Source: Pocillopora verrucosa
Taxonomy: Eukaryota; Cnidaria; Anthozoa; Scleractinia; Pocilloporidae
Assembly (NCBI RefSeq): GCF_036669915.1
Contig: NC_089318.1
Span: 22,795,725-22,859,724, forward strand
DNA: 64,000 bases
Direction of reading: 5' to 3'
Part shown: positions 32,393 through 44,191 of the stretch, one piece after another
Position numbering within the stretch: the first letter of the stretch is position 1
Layout: each line of letters opens with the position of its first letter
Program-made: the position numbers and the translations under genes
The notes under the pieces: generated by a model
Told to the model about the DNA's origin: nothing
Seen by the model: only the letters and a program-made list of their open reading frames with translations
Database searches by the model: none

Positions 32393-32865
32393 AGTTGTTG
32401 ATGTTGCAAGCAGATTCAAGGCTGCTGAACCTCTCACTTAAAAGTAATCTTTTGAGGTTTCAAAGGCTTTTCAGACAATCTATAAGCGTGGACCTCTGAG
32501 ATGGCCAAAATTTCTTCAAGTTGATCCTGGGCGTGAATTCATGGGAGATTTCTCAAGAGAAATGACAAAGCATATAGTAAGGATAAGAAGAGGGAGTGTG
32601 AACGTTTACAGAGATCAGGGAATCGCTGAGCGATTCAATCGAACTTTAGGTGAACGTCTCTTCACTTTCTAATACAGTCGAGAGATGAACTTCATAGAGG
32701 GAAAGAGATCAATCGAATGAATGAAGAGGCTTCCAGAAGTTGTATTGGCTTTGAATAGTGAAGTGACAGGGTTGACTAGAAAGAAACCTGTGGATGCAAT
32801 CAAATATGCAAATTTTCACCGTGAATATTACCCGAATTGTGCGACCTCATGTAACGAATTTACTT
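32355..32865 (+). pseudogene. Decayed rve (retroviral-type) integrase
   Basis: The DDE core is readable in one frame: first Asp in VVDVASRF (codon at 32,400), second Asp in QVDPGREF (32,523), and Glu in IAERFNRTL (32,628), 35 codons after the second Asp. The rve family catalyses strand transfer of retroviruses, LTR elements and Maverick- or Ginger-type DNA transposons. The frame is interrupted by stop codons after the first motif (two TAA near 32,439-32,447), after the Glu motif (TAA near 32,671) and further on (TGA near 32,718), so it cannot be active. Confidence 0.7.
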
Positions 32866-32984
32866 GACCTCCGGTATTTCTGTCAACTGTATTCTGTATT
32901 TCTGCCTTTGTTTTATCATCTAAACTTAATCCCCAGTCATTATTGAAGCTGGCAAAGAAATATTTATTTTTTGGTGAATATTTT

Positions 32985-33412
32985 TGTCCGATATACTTTT
33001 CCTATGTCGAAAAGTAACATCAAACCATAGACAGGACAGTTTTAACAATGACCGATATGACAGAATCTACTGAGCTTCAAGCTTTTAAAAGACAAAAGGA
33101 TGGTTAAAACGTTACTCTTAAAAGTTCCTCGTGTATTTGTGTTGTTCTATCTTGAGACGAACTCAAAGTCCGGCAAAATTTACTGGCTAACGACTATGAA
33201 ATATACTTGGTGTGCCTACTTGTCGCCACCGTTTGTTGGCATAAATCACTACAATTTGCAAAAAAAATCTAACATAGCACTCTTACCTTGTTTATTTATG
33301 ATTTCAATAGCTGTTTCGATTATTATATTACGCCTGGGTATTACTTTTTGACATGGGCCCAGGTTTTGCGTTGTGTTTTCTCCTCCCCCAATTATATCAT
33401 AGGCTAGTCACG
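32985..33412 (+). repeat. Left arm of internal inverted repeat B
   Basis: Matches 35,178-35,765 in reverse orientation; landmarks are TTAACAATGACCGATATGAC and CCAACAAACGGTGGCGAC (given here as in the right arm). It bounds 2.8 kb with no convincing gene. Confidence 0.7.
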
Positions 33413-33630
33413 CAACAATTGATCCAGACACAAATGAGTATTTACCTTGCATAAAGATTTTTGTTTATGTTGAATTGAAAATATGAGAATATATGCTTTT
33501 TGTGGTCCCTAATCGTTGTCTCAGCGGCAGCGAAGCAGTTTAAAGCGGGTTGTTGCTTCAACGCTATTGAATGTTATAGTAGTATTCAGACAGAAGAGCA
33601 AAGCGTGATGCTCTGGGAATAAAAACTTTT

Positions 33631-33990
33631 AGGGGCCTTTTACATGATATCGGATTGACTTTTGTTCAAGAACGAGTTCATACCAGCTGCCACATGATAC
33701 CAGAGTAAAATTTATCCGGAACGAGTCATTTCTGAATGAGTTTATTGGGGTTTTCATTCTACAACGAAACACTCATTCCGGACGACCTTTTGTACCTGTA
33801 TAATGTAAACGCAATACGACACTTATATCTGTATGAAGCCTCTTTAGGAGCGAGGGAAGCATAGAAAATGACAGAAAAGGACATAAATACTTGTTTTTAC
33901 AGGCTTAATTATCTTGCATGTAAACGCGGTATGAAATTCATTTCGTTCCGGAACGAAACTCATTTTGGAATCATGTAAAAGGTACCTTAG
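33631..33990. mobile_element. MITE with CCTTTTACATGAT termini
   Basis: GGGGCCTTTTACATGAT at the left and ATCATGTAAAAGGTACCT at the right form imperfect terminal inverted repeats of a 360-bp non-coding element nested in the composite. Confidence 0.55.
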
Positions 33991-34600
33991 GGACGGACCA
34001 TTAGATTTTTGAGTTTGACGACTGGGGCAAATCACTTTTTTTTTCCACTGGGGGGCAAATCTTTGCTTTTAGGTGCTGACCAGGGGAAGAAGGCGATCGG
34101 AAAGGGGTGTGGATGCTTGTGGTACCTTTATGGGGTCAAAATCAGGGATTTGGCACCTTTTAAATTGTCTCAAACTTTGGTGGACCACCAGAGACCTAGC
34201 TGATACGTTTTAGGGTGTTTTTCGCTGAATAAAATACCTGAAATAAGCATTACTAGGACGATTTTAATGATCTGATTTGAGCCTCTAGAGTACATCGACT
34301 TTTTACTTTTGGGATTTTTTAATTTTCTGTTTTCGAATTAGTACTTTTTAGGGTTAGACATCAATTGTTGCCACTCCCACACAGATAAGACTCAGGTACC
34401 TTTTACGACCAGGGTCGTTTTCGAAATTCCCGGCGCGCACCCTCGCCCTCTTGTGTAAAGATGTCCCACGTGGGGTGATGATACGTGCAGCGCACTTGAA
34501 ATCTAGCAAGGACAAATTTCGATGTGACTATTGGTAAAGAGAAACAAATTTTGTCCGCGTCTAGTAGCTTGTGCGGAAGGGCCCTTCACCACCGTGTGCA

Positions 34601-34740
34601 TAATTACGCGTCCCGCCAGACGGTGGGAAGCCAACAAAGTGTTCAGACATTGATATAGAAAACTCCGCCTCTGTCCTGATATTTGGTAGCCTATTGACCA
34701 ATTCCCAAACGAGACTTCGGTCTGACGGGACGCGTAATTT
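34601..34740. mobile_element. 140-bp MITE with ACGCGT-containing termini
   Basis: TAATTACGCGTCCCGCCAGA and TCTGACGGGACGCGTAATTT are inverted repeats matching at 18 of 20 positions. No coding capacity. Confidence 0.65.
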
Positions 34741-35177
34741 TGCTTACGATGGTAAGTAAGTAGCCTACTTTCCGGAGCCAGGCTGTATGAATTTTCCAAA
34801 CATCTTGAGCACTATCTGTGATACACGCTTGCCAATTCCCCTATCAGCTTTTGGAATCAACTCGACCCTACCTTTTAAAATGGCCGGACACCTCTTTAAG
34901 CACTCTACATCTAGTATTGGAACCACGACTCCACCCAACATCTTTGATTGGGCAAATTGCAAAATCATCGAAGATGCCGGCATGCGACAAGATAAGATCA
35001 ACTTCATTTGATGGATCTGAAAACTTGCAACTCCGCAAGTGACTTGAAATGTCTTTTTTACAACTATGCAAGGGAACGACTTGAGATATGCAACTTCGGT
35101 CTTCTCGATAACTTAACCCACAAGTTCCAGCAGCGAACGATTTAAATGAACAGCAAATCTCCATGTTAGCATGTAAG

Positions 35178-35765
35178 ATGACTAGCCTATGATATAAATG
35201 GGGGAGGAGAAAACACAACGCAAAACCTGGGCTCATGTCAAAAAGTAATACCCAGGCGTAATATAATAATCGAAACAGCTATTGAAATCATAAATAAACA
35301 AGGTAAGAGTGCTATGTTAGATATTTTTTGCAAATTGTAGTGATTTATGCCAACAAACGGTGGCGACAAGCAGGCACACCAAGTATATTTCATAGTCGTT
35401 AGCAAGTAAATTTTGTCGGACTTTGAGTTCGTCTCAAGATAGAACAACACAAATACACAAGGAAACTTTTACAGTAACTTTTTAACCATCCTTTTGTCTT
35501 TTAAAAGCTTGAAATGTCTTTTTTACAACTTGAAGCTCAGTAGATTCTGTCATATCGGTCATTGTTAAAACTGTCTTTGAGTTCGTCTCAAGATAGAACA
35601 GCACAAATACGCAAGGAAGTTTTTACAGCAACTTTTTAACCATCCTTTTGTCTTTTAAAGCTTGAAGCTCAGTAGATTCGGTCATATCGGTCATTGTTAA
35701 AACTGTCTTTGTTTTGATGCTACTATTCGACATAGTAGGAAAAGTATGTCGGACAAAAACGTTCA
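35178..35765 (-). repeat. Right arm of internal inverted repeat B, with an internal tandem duplication
   Basis: Reverse partner of 32,985-33,412. It is longer than the left arm because a block of about 100 bp (TTTGAGTTCGTCTCAAGATA onward, ending AAGCTTGAA) occurs twice, at about 35,420-35,530 and 35,576-35,673. Confidence 0.7.
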
Positions 35766-35899
35766 TCAAAAACGTTCAAAACTGTTTTTTGAAACCAAGG
35801 TTGATTTCAAGATTGACTTGAAATCAAGGTTAAATTTCATGTGTTGCCTTGAAATAAAACTGGTTTTCAAATGCGCCAGAATCCGCTTTTTCTAGCCAC

Positions 35900-36830
35900 T
35901 GTGAGCCATTTTCTTGATGAATCTCCAATATCCACGTTATGGTCGCCTAAATAATTACTGGTGGAAGGAAAACAGTGGCATCAAGCGAATCAAAAGAAAA
36001 ATTTCAGAGAATCTGATATATTTTGGTGATATCTACGTAAATGCTTTTAAACTGTACTGAAATAATCACCCACCTGAACTTTATTTCTCTGAATAAATCC
36101 GATGTCTCCAACTGGGCTGCTATCGAGCAAACTTCAAGTCGGAAGTATCTTGCTCGCGTTTGCAGGTAAAATGTTACTTGAGAAGCATAGACATGTGTTC
36201 TGTACGTTGCTCCAGTTGTTCCTTGAAGTGCTCTATGCGTAAAAATCCATAGATAAAGATAAAAGAAGATCGATTTCCGCCTTGTCATCCAGTCTAGCTT
36301 TCAATCCGCGAGTTCGTTTTCCGACCAGCGGAAGGCTGATAGAGGCTAGTTGTTGTTCCTCGAGTTCCATGTTTATGTGTTTAAGACCTTGATTACGCTG
36401 AAGAATTTCTCTGTCTTCATGATAGCTGTTTTGTGTTGTAACTTGTAAATGAAACAACCTGCATTTTTTTCGAAGGGAAAGTCGCGTCTAAGTATTCGGA
36501 TCTATTTATCGCTTTTATCTGGATTTTAATCACAAGACCAAGAAATTTAAGAAACTTCTTGTAAGTAACTTTATTGTGGTGAAACTGTAAGTTTATCATG
36601 TTAACAGCTTATTTTGATTTTAAACCAAATATCAGAATTTACTGGCTGATTTTGGTCCCTGATTCCTTGCTAATTACAAAAACTTCTTAAAACACGAATA
36701 ATTATGATATATAAGCGTAATTCAAGCGAAACCAAATACATTAGGCAGATTAACCTATTAGGACAGAAGAAAATTTTGGTAAGCCTTCAGAATCAACCGC
36801 ATTGCTTTAGTAAGAAACTCTTAAATTGAA
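35900..36830 (+). repeat. Proximal copy of the TPR-CHAT leader region, unit 2
   Basis: Resumes homology with unit 1 at the sequence equivalent to about 3,951, that is upstream of where the left flank of the transposon stopped (unit 1 about 4,530). The overlap shows that about 600 bp of leader exists twice. The proximal copy lacks its own CACGTG/ISRE-like block, which lies only beyond the distal copy. A GTAAGT site is at 36,559. Confidence 0.65.
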
Positions 36831-37120
36831 TGGCTCCAAACGGATCTAACACAGTTGAATTAAATCCACAGATTAAAGCTGTCTCATTCATTTCACTAGT
36901 ACAATTGGGAAAAGTTGGCAATGGACAACTCAGGATAACTTTTGGCAAACTTCTCTGTGGCCTTGACTCTGGCTATACTTTTAACAGTTGGCACTTTCCT
37001 GTGAAAAGTAATTTTATAATCAGTATTGAATCAAGCGGCTGCAAACTGATCGAACAAAGTTGAATTAAATCCTTACGCCGTCACCTTCATTTCATTCGAA
37101 CAATCGGGAAAAGGTCGAAA
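36830..37120 (+). repeat. Duplicated leader with upstream mini-ORF before TPR-CHAT copy 2
   Basis: The 100-bp leader pair described for unit 1. The upstream copy holds ATG GAC AAC TCA GGA TAA (36,921-36,938), whose first three codons mimic the start of copies 1 and 3. Such a uORF could reduce translation of the main frame; this is inference. Confidence 0.55.
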
Positions 37121-40100
37121 ATGAACAACGTAGAAAAAGTTAGGGTAACCTTCCCAATGAGTGTAGGGTTTACGGTCGTCACCTTCCTCGTGAACACTGG
37201 TCGTGGCTTACAAGCCATGATGTTAGGCGAAGAATGTTTGATCTCCCTAAAATCTGACAAGCTTGAATCGAAGACCGGTTTTAAACTTACTAAGGCAATC
37301 AATGCGATAATGCTCGACGTGGCTTTCACGGCTTCCAATTACACATCTGCAGAAAGATATGCCAAGGAACTTCTTGATATGTACCATGCCTCTGGTGACA
37401 CATTTGAAGAGGGAAGAATAACTTTCGAACTGGGAGAGATATATCAGCACCAAAAGGAATTTAAAAAGGCAAAACAATATTATCAGAAGGCAGTTGATAT
37501 GACGAAATGTACTGCTGACAAAAAAACGGAGGCAAAATGTTACCTTGCGATGGGAAATTTATCTTATTCGCGTAGTGAATATCACAAAGCTAAGAGATAT
37601 TACGAGAAAGCACTGGCAATCACGGTGTCCTATGGTGACAGAATTATGGAAGCTACCATTTACGGAAACCTAGGTACAAGCGTTCAGTCACTAGGGGAAT
37701 ACAACAAAGCTGAGAAATATTACAAGAAAGCACTTGAAATCAGAAAAAAAACTGGCGACAGAGAGGGAGAAGCAACTGACTACGGAAACTTAGGAACATT
37801 GTTTCATTCACTGGGTGAATACGAAAAGGCTAAAGAATACACTGAGAAATCACTTGCAATCAGAAAGGAAATTGGCGACAGAAGAGGAGAAGCAGCTGAC
37901 TACGGAAACTTAGGATCATTGTTTCAGTCACTGGGTGAATACGAAAAGGCTAAAGAATACATCGAGAAAGCACTTGCAATCAGAAAGGAAATTGGCGACA
38001 GAAAGGGAGAAGCAGCTGACTACGGAAACTTAGGATCATTGTTTCAGTCACTGGGTGAATACGAAAAGGCTAAAGAAAACACCGAGAAAGCACTTGTAAT
38101 CAGAAAGGAAATTGGCGACAGAAAGGGAGAGGCAGCTGACTACGGAAACTTAGGGACATTGTTTCGCTCACTGGGTGAATACGAAAAGGCTAAAGAATAC
38201 ATCGAGAAAGCACTTGCAATCAGAAAGGAAATTGGCGACAGAAGGGGGGCAGCAAGTGGCTACAGAATCTTAGGATCATTGTTTCAGTCACTGGGTGAAT
38301 ACGAAAAGGCTAGAGAAAACACCGAGAAAGCACTTGCAATCAGAAAGGAAATTGGCGACAGAAAGGGAGAGGCAGCTGACTACGGAAACTTAGGGACATT
38401 GTTTCGCTCACTGGGTGAATACGAAAAGGCTCTAGATTACACCGAGAAAGCAATTGCCATCAGAAAAGAGATTGGCGACAGAAAAGGAGAAGCAACTGAC
38501 TACGGAAAGTTAGGAAAATTGTTTCATTCACTTGGTGAATACAAAAAGGCTAAAGAATACACTGAGAAAGCACTTTCAATCAGAAAGGAAATTGGCGACA
38601 GAAGTGGAGAAGCAGCCTCCTACGGAAACTTAGGATCATTGTTTCAGTTACTGTGTGAATACCAAAAGGCTAAAGAATACACTGAGATGGCACTAACAAT
38701 CAGAAAGGAAATTGGCGACAGAGAGGGAGAGGCAGATGACTACGGAAACTTAGGAACATTATTTCATTCCCTGGGTGAATACGAAAAGGCAAAAGAATAC
38801 ACCGAGAAAGCACTTGCAATCAGAAAGGAAATTGGCGACAGAGAGGGAGAAGCAGCTGACTACGGAAGCTTAGGGACATTGTTTCATTCACTGGGTGAAT
38901 ACGAAAAGGCTAAAGAATACACCAAGAAAGCACTTCTAATCAGAAAGGAAATTGGCGACAGAAAGGGAGAAGCAGCCGACTACGGAAACTTAGGATCGTT
39001 GTTTCAATCACTGCGTGCATACCAAAGGGCCAAAGAATTCACCGAGAAAGCTCTTGAAATCAGAAAGGAAATTGGCGACAGAGAGGGAGAAGCAGCCGAC
39101 TATGGAAGCTTAGGAACATTGTTTCATTCACTGGGTGAATACGAAAAGGCTGAAGAACACACCGAGAAAGCACTAGCAATCAGAACGGAAATTGGCGACA
39201 GAAAGGGAGAGGCAGCTGCCTACGAAAACTTAGCATCACTGTTTAACTCACAGGGTGAATACCAAAAGGCTAAAGAATACACCGCGAAAGCACTAGCAAT
39301 CAGAATGGAAATTGGTGACAAAAAGGGAGAAGCAGCTGCCTACGGAAACTTAGGGACATTGTTTCACTCACTAGGTGAATTCGAAAAGGCTAAAGAATAC
39401 ACCAAGAAAGCACTTGTAATCAGAAAGGAAATTGGCGACAGAAAGGGAGAAGCAGCCGACTACGGAAACTTGGGATCATTGTTTCAGTCACTTTGTGAAT
39501 ACAAAAAGGCTAAAGAATACATCGAGAAAGCACTTGCAATTAGAAAGGAAATTGGCGACAGAGAGGGAGAAGCAGCTGCTTATGGAAACTTAGGGGCATC
39601 GTTTCAGTCACTGTGTGAATACCAGAAGGCTAAAGAATACACCGAGAAAGCACTTGCAATCAGAAAAGAGATTGGCGACAAAGGGGGAGAGGCAGCTGAT
39701 TACAGAAACTTAGGGATAATATTTCACTCACTGGGTGAATACGAAAAGGCTAAAAAATTCACGGAGAGAGCACTTGCAATCACAAAGGAAACTGGCGACA
39801 GAAAGGGAGAAGCAGCCAACTACGGAAACTTTGGAACATTGTTTCACTCACTGGGGGAGTACGAGAAGGCTAAAGAATACACCGAGAAAGCACTTGCAAT
39901 CAGAAAGGAAACTGGCGACAGAAGAGGAGAAGCAGCTGACTACGGAAACTTAGGGACATTGTTTCACTCACTGGGTGAATACGAAAAGGCTAAAGAATAC
40001 ACAGAGAAAGCACTCGCAATCAGAAAGGAAAATGTCGATAGAAAGGGAGAAGCAGCTGACTACGGAAACTTAGGATCGCTGTTTCATTCACTGGGTGAAT

Positions 40101-43100
40101 ACGAAAAAGCTAAAGAATACACGGAGAGAGCACTTGCAATCAGAAAAGAAATTGGCGACAGAGAGGGAGTAGCAGCTGGCTACGGAAACTTAGGAACATT
40201 GTTTCAGTCACTGGGTGAGTACGAAAAGGCCAAAGAATACACCAAGAAAGCACTTGCAATCAGAAAGGAAATCGGCGACAGAAAGGGAGAAGCAGTTGAC
40301 TACGGAAACTTAGGATCATTGTTTCAGTCACTGTGTGAATACGAAAAGGCTAAAGAGTACACCGAGAAAGCACTTGCAATGAGAAAGGAAATTGGTGACA
40401 GAGGGGGAGAAGCAACTGGCTACAGAAACTTAGGAACATTGCTTCATTCACTATGTGAATACGAAAAGGCTAAAGAATACACGGAGAGAGCACTTGCAAT
40501 CAGAAAGGATATTGGCGACAGAAAGGGAGAAGCAGCTGACTACAGAAACTTAGGGACAATATTCCACTCACTGGGTGAATACGAAAAGGCTAAAGAATAC
40601 ACTGAGAAAGCACTTGCAATCACAAAGGAAACTGGCGACAGAAAAGGAGAAGCAGCTGACTACGGAAACTTAGGATCATTGTTTCACTCACTGGGTGAAT
40701 ACGAAAAGGCTAAAGAATCCACCGAGAAAGCATTAGCAATTAGAAAGGAAGTTGGCGACAGAAGGGGAGAGGCAGCTGACTATGGAAACTTAGGGACATT
40801 GTTTCACTCACTGGGTGAATACGAAAAGGCGAAAGAATCCACCGAGAAGGCACTTCCAATCAGGGAGGAAATTGGCGACAGAAGAGGAGAAGCAGCTGAC
40901 TACGGAAACTTAGGATCGCTATTTCACTCACTGGGTGAATACGAAAAGGCTAAAGAATACACTGAGAAAGCACTTGCAATCAGAAAGGAAATTGGCGACA
41001 GAAAGGGAGAAGCAGCTAACTGCAGAAACCTAGGGACATTGTTTCACTCAATAGGTGAATACGAAAAGGCTAAAGGATACACCGAGAAATCACTTGCAAT
41101 CAGGAAGGAAATTGGGGACAGAGTGGGAGAAGCAGATGACTACAGGAACTTAGGATCATTGTTTCAGTCACTGTGTGAATACCAAAAGGCTAAAGAGTAC
41201 ACCCAAAAAGCACTTGCAATCAGAAAGGAAATTGGCGACAGAAAGGGAGAAGCAACTGGTTACGGAGAGTTAGGATCATTGTTTCATTCACTGTGTGAAG
41301 ACGAAAAGGCTATAGAATACACCGAGAAAGCACTTGCCATTAGCAAAGACATTGGCGACAGAGAGGGAGAAGCAACCAATTGCAGAAACTTAGGATCATT
41401 GTTTCACTCACTGGGTAAGTACGAGAAGGCTAAAGAATACACCGAGAAAGCACTTGCAATCAGAAAGGAAATTGACGATAGAAAGGGAGAAGCAGCTGAC
41501 TACGGAAACTTAGGATCGCTGTTTTATTCACTGGGTGAATACGAAAAGGCTAAAGAATACACGGAGAAAGCAATTGCAATCAGAAAAGAAATTGGCGACA
41601 GAGAGGGAGAAGCAGCTGACTACGGAAATTTGGGATCGTTGTTTCAGTCACTGTGTGAATACGAAAAAGCCAAAGAATACACCGAGAAAGCACTCGCAAT
41701 CAGAAAAGAAATTGGCGACAGAAGAGGAGAAGCAGCTGACTACGGAAACTTAGGATCATTGTTTCAGTCACTGTGTGAATACGAAAAGGCTAAAGAATAC
41801 ACCGAGAAAGCACTCGCAATCAGAAAAGAAATTGGCGACAGAAGAGGAGAAGCAGCTGACTACGGAAAGTTAGGATCATTGTTTCAGTCACTGTGTGAAT
41901 ACGAAAAGGCTAAAGAATACACCGAGAAAGCACTCGCAATCAGAAAGGAAATTGGCGACAGAGAGGGAGAAGCAACTGGCTACGGAATCTTAGGATCATT
42001 GTCTCACTCACTGTGTGAATACGAAAAGGCTAAGGAATACACGGAGAAAGCACTTGCCATCATGAAAGAGAATGGCGACAGAGAGAGAGAGGCAACTGAC
42101 TACGAAAAGGTAGGAACATTGTTTCAGTCACTGTGTGAATACGAAAAGGCTAAAAAATACACCGAGAAAGCACTTGCAATCAGAAAGGAAATTGGCGACA
42201 GGGAGGGAGAAGCAGCTGACAACGGAAACTTAGGAACATTGTTTTATTCACTGGGTGAATACGAAAAGGCTAAAGAATACACCGAGAAAGCACTTGCAAT
42301 CAGAGTGGAAATTGGCGACAGAAAGGGAGAAGGAGCTGACTATGGATACTTAGGGACATTGTTTTATTTACTGGGTGAATACAAAAAGGCTAAAGAATAC
42401 ATCGAGAAAGCACTGGCAATCAGAAAGGAAATTGGCGACAGAGGGGGAGAAGCAGCTGACTACGGAAACTTAGGAACATTGTTCCATTCACTGGGTGAAT
42501 ACGAAAAGGCTAAAGAATACACGGAGAAAGCACTTGCAATCAGAAAGGAAATTGGCGACAGAGAGGGAGAAGCAGCTGACTATCGAAACTTAGGAACATT
42601 GTTTCATTCACTGGGTGAACTTGACAAAGCTGAAGTGCATTTTAGCGAAGCTATCTCAATTTGCAAAGTCATTGGACATAATATGAGTGAGTTAAAAACC
42701 CTTTGCGGTCTAACGGTTTTGAAGTTGGCTCAGACTAATTTCAAAGAAGCGCTTTCGTATTTTTCACAATCTATTAAAAAATTCGAAAAATTGCGACGCT
42801 TCGTAAAAGACAATGATTATTTCAAAATATCTTTGATGGAGGAGCATGGTGCCTTTCCCTATAAGATGCTCAGTAAATTGGCTTCTGTTATGGAGGAACC
42901 TGAACTTTCTCTTTACGTTGAAGAACTCAGACGGGCAAGAGCCCTTGCGGACTTGATGACGGCACGATATTCTGCTAAACAGGCCCAGTTTTCAGGTGAT
43001 CCACAATCATTGTTTGGCATGCATGATATCATTAAAAGAGAAGTAAATTGTACTTTTGTTTACCTTTCGGTTGATGATGAAGATGTATGGATTTGGATTC

Positions 43101-44191
43101 TCGAAACAACAGGACAGGTTCTTTTCCGACGTAAAAAGGGAATGGATTCAGACAGTTTTGGAAATGCTGGGTCAGTCCCCAACCCGAAAGTGCTCTTTTC
43201 GGAGAGTTTCCGCCACTTTGCCATCCCACCCACAGAGAATTACGAAGATCGCTCTTTAAATGACGAACCTGTTCTAAAGTTATATGGGGATGTTAGGCGA
43301 TCGCCTCTATCCCACAATGAAACTGAGGATATGAAAACACGTCTGCGTTTGTTCTACAAGCTAATTATCACTCCTGCAGCCGATTTATTGAAAGAACCTG
43401 AAATTATCATTGTCCCTGACAGCTGTATGTACCAAGTGCCATTTGCAGCCTTACTTGACGAAGGAGGAAGATATTTGTCTGACAAATTCAGGATCCGCAT
43501 CGTTCCTTCTTTGACGGTCCTTAAGCTCTTTCAGGATAGTCCTTCAAACTATCACAGTAAAACTGGAGCACTGATAGTGGGTGCACCTGAGGTGAGCGAA
43601 GTGATTTACAGGGGAAAGAAACAGATCCTCGATCCATTACCAGCTGCAAGAAAAGAAGCTGAGATGATTGGAAAAATGCTGGGCGTTATCCCATTGTTAG
43701 GGAAAGATGCAACAAAGGAGGCTGTTCTTGAACAGATGAAGTCAGTTGCGTTGATACATTTTGCTGCTCACGGAAATCGCGATAGAGGAGAAATAGCACT
43801 TTCCCCCGTCAGTACTACTAACAGCACTCCACAAGAAGAAGAATACCTTTTGACGATGGCTGACGTATCAAAAGTTCAACTTCGAGCTAAACTGGTAGTT
43901 CTAAGCTGTTGTCACAGTGGGCGCGGAGAGATTAAAGTCGAAGGAGTAATTGGAATCGCTCGAGCGTTCTTAGGATCCGGTGCTCGGTCGGTGTTAGTGG
44001 CGCGGTGGGCCTTGGACGACGAATCAACGGAGCAGTTCATGAAATGTTTCTACGAACACTTGTTCCGTGGTGAGAGTGCCAGTGAATCTCTTCACGAGGT
44101 CAGAAAATGGATGAGAGGTAACCCTAAGTATTCTGAAGTGAAGAAATGGGCTCCGTTCATGCTGATTGGAGATAACGTCACATTGAGGTAG
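37121..44191 (+). CDS. TPR-CHAT protein, copy 2 (intact, 2,356 residues)
   Basis: A single 7-kb open frame. N-terminus [20 protein letters not shown] is mildly hydrophobic. About five diverged TPRs are followed by 42 GNLG-type motifs at exactly 120-bp spacing (37,661 to 42,581). The consensus 40-residue repeat contains [20 protein letters not shown] and [17 protein letters not shown]. From about residue 1,850 comes a linker and then the CHAT domain (about 1,960-2,350), a caspase-like clan CD peptidase fold first described with TPRs in HetF. His2217 in HFAAHG and Cys2264 in LSCCHSG are the expected dyad. The repeat solenoid probably binds a protein or ligand and the CHAT domain may be released to cleave a target; both are inference. 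Cytosolic location is likely, though the N-terminal hydrophobic stretch leaves membrane anchoring open. It resembles cnidarian TTC28-like families. Confidence 0.93.
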   Translation: MNNVEKVRVTFPMSVGFTVVTFLVNTGRGLQAMMLGEECLISLKSDKLESKTGFKLTKAINAIMLDVAFTASNYTSAERYAKELLDMYHASGDTFEEGRITFELGEIYQHQKEFKKAKQYYQKAVDMTKCTADKKTEAKCYLAMGNLSYSRSEYHKAKRYYEKALAITVSYGDRIMEATIYGNLGTSVQSLGEYNKAEKYYKKALEIRKKTGDREGEATDYGNLGTLFHSLGEYEKAKEYTEKSLAIRKEIGDRRGEAADYGNLGSLFQSLGEYEKAKEYIEKALAIRKEIGDRKGEAADYGNLGSLFQSLGEYEKAKENTEKALVIRKEIGDRKGEAADYGNLGTLFRSLGEYEKAKEYIEKALAIRKEIGDRRGAASGYRILGSLFQSLGEYEKARENTEKALAIRKEIGDRKGEAADYGNLGTLFRSLGEYEKALDYTEKAIAIRKEIGDRKGEATDYGKLGKLFHSLGEYKKAKEYTEKALSIRKEIGDRSGEAASYGNLGSLFQLLCEYQKAKEYTEMALTIRKEIGDREGEADDYGNLGTLFHSLGEYEKAKEYTEKALAIRKEIGDREGEAADYGSLGTLFHSLGEYEKAKEYTKKALLIRKEIGDRKGEAADYGNLGSLFQSLRAYQRAKEFTEKALEIRKEIGDREGEAADYGSLGTLFHSLGEYEKAEEHTEKALAIRTEIGDRKGEAAAYENLASLFNSQGEYQKAKEYTAKALAIRMEIGDKKGEAAAYGNLGTLFHSLGEFEKAKEYTKKALVIRKEIGDRKGEAADYGNLGSLFQSLCEYKKAKEYIEKALAIRKEIGDREGEAAAYGNLGASFQSLCEYQKAKEYTEKALAIRKEIGDKGGEAADYRNLGIIFHSLGEYEKAKKFTERALAITKETGDRKGEAANYGNFGTLFHSLGEYEKAKEYTEKALAIRKETGDRRGEAADYGNLGTLFHSLGEYEKAKEYTEKALAIRKENVDRKGEAADYGNLGSLFHSLGEYEKAKEYTERALAIRKEIGDREGVAAGYGNLGTLFQSLGEYEKAKEYTKKALAIRKEIGDRKGEAVDYGNLGSLFQSLCEYEKAKEYTEKALAMRKEIGDRGGEATGYRNLGTLLHSLCEYEKAKEYTERALAIRKDIGDRKGEAADYRNLGTIFHSLGEYEKAKEYTEKALAITKETGDRKGEAADYGNLGSLFHSLGEYEKAKESTEKALAIRKEVGDRRGEAADYGNLGTLFHSLGEYEKAKESTEKALPIREEIGDRRGEAADYGNLGSLFHSLGEYEKAKEYTEKALAIRKEIGDRKGEAANCRNLGTLFHSIGEYEKAKGYTEKSLAIRKEIGDRVGEADDYRNLGSLFQSLCEYQKAKEYTQKALAIRKEIGDRKGEATGYGELGSLFHSLCEDEKAIEYTEKALAISKDIGDREGEATNCRNLGSLFHSLGKYEKAKEYTEKALAIRKEIDDRKGEAADYGNLGSLFYSLGEYEKAKEYTEKAIAIRKEIGDREGEAADYGNLGSLFQSLCEYEKAKEYTEKALAIRKEIGDRRGEAADYGNLGSLFQSLCEYEKAKEYTEKALAIRKEIGDRRGEAADYGKLGSLFQSLCEYEKAKEYTEKALAIRKEIGDREGEATGYGILGSLSHSLCEYEKAKEYTEKALAIMKENGDREREATDYEKVGTLFQSLCEYEKAKKYTEKALAIRKEIGDREGEAADNGNLGTLFYSLGEYEKAKEYTEKALAIRVEIGDRKGEGADYGYLGTLFYLLGEYKKAKEYIEKALAIRKEIGDRGGEAADYGNLGTLFHSLGEYEKAKEYTEKALAIRKEIGDREGEAADYRNLGTLFHSLGELDKAEVHFSEAISICKVIGHNMSELKTLCGLTVLKLAQTNFKEALSYFSQSIKKFEKLRRFVKDNDYFKISLMEEHGAFPYKMLSKLASVMEEPELSLYVEELRRARALADLMTARYSAKQAQFSGDPQSLFGMHDIIKREVNCTFVYLSVDDEDVWIWILETTGQVLFRRKKGMDSDSFGNAGSVPNPKVLFSESFRHFAIPPTENYEDRSLNDEPVLKLYGDVRRSPLSHNETEDMKTRLRLFYKLIITPAADLLKEPEIIIVPDSCMYQVPFAALLDEGGRYLSDKFRIRIVPSLTVLKLFQDSPSNYHSKTGALIVGAPEVSEVIYRGKKQILDPLPAARKEAEMIGKMLGVIPLLGKDATKEAVLEQMKSVALIHFAAHGNRDRGEIALSPVSTTNSTPQEEEYLLTMADVSKVQLRAKLVVLSCCHSGRGEIKVEGVIGIARAFLGSGARSVLVARWALDDESTEQFMKCFYEHLFRGESASESLHEVRKWMRGNPKYSEVKKWAPFMLIGDNVTLR

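Larger units (their letters stand above)
25372..35886. mobile_element. Composite transposon of about 10.5 kb with terminal inverted repeats
   Basis: The left end GGATTCTGGCACATTTTGAA is mirrored at the right end by TTCAAATGCGCCAGAATCC, and both ends continue with diverged CTTGATTTCAAG-type palindromes over about 100 bp. The left terminal motif is itself repeated at about 25,450. Inside are two large internal inverted repeats, several MITEs, a decayed rve integrase (+), and remnants of a C2H2 zinc-finger protein, a membrane-segment protein and a charged 195-residue protein (-). The gene mix and size resemble Maverick/Polinton-like or other integrase-bearing large DNA elements, but I cannot assign a family. 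No clear target-site duplication is seen, because the flanks are themselves duplicated leader sequence. Confidence 0.65.

Noticed and set aside
39735..41753. 72-codon frames in another register of the TPR array
   Set aside because: The 120-bp repeat is a multiple of three, so any stop-free stretch in a second frame recurs in each unit. These are shadows of the TPR-CHAT frame.
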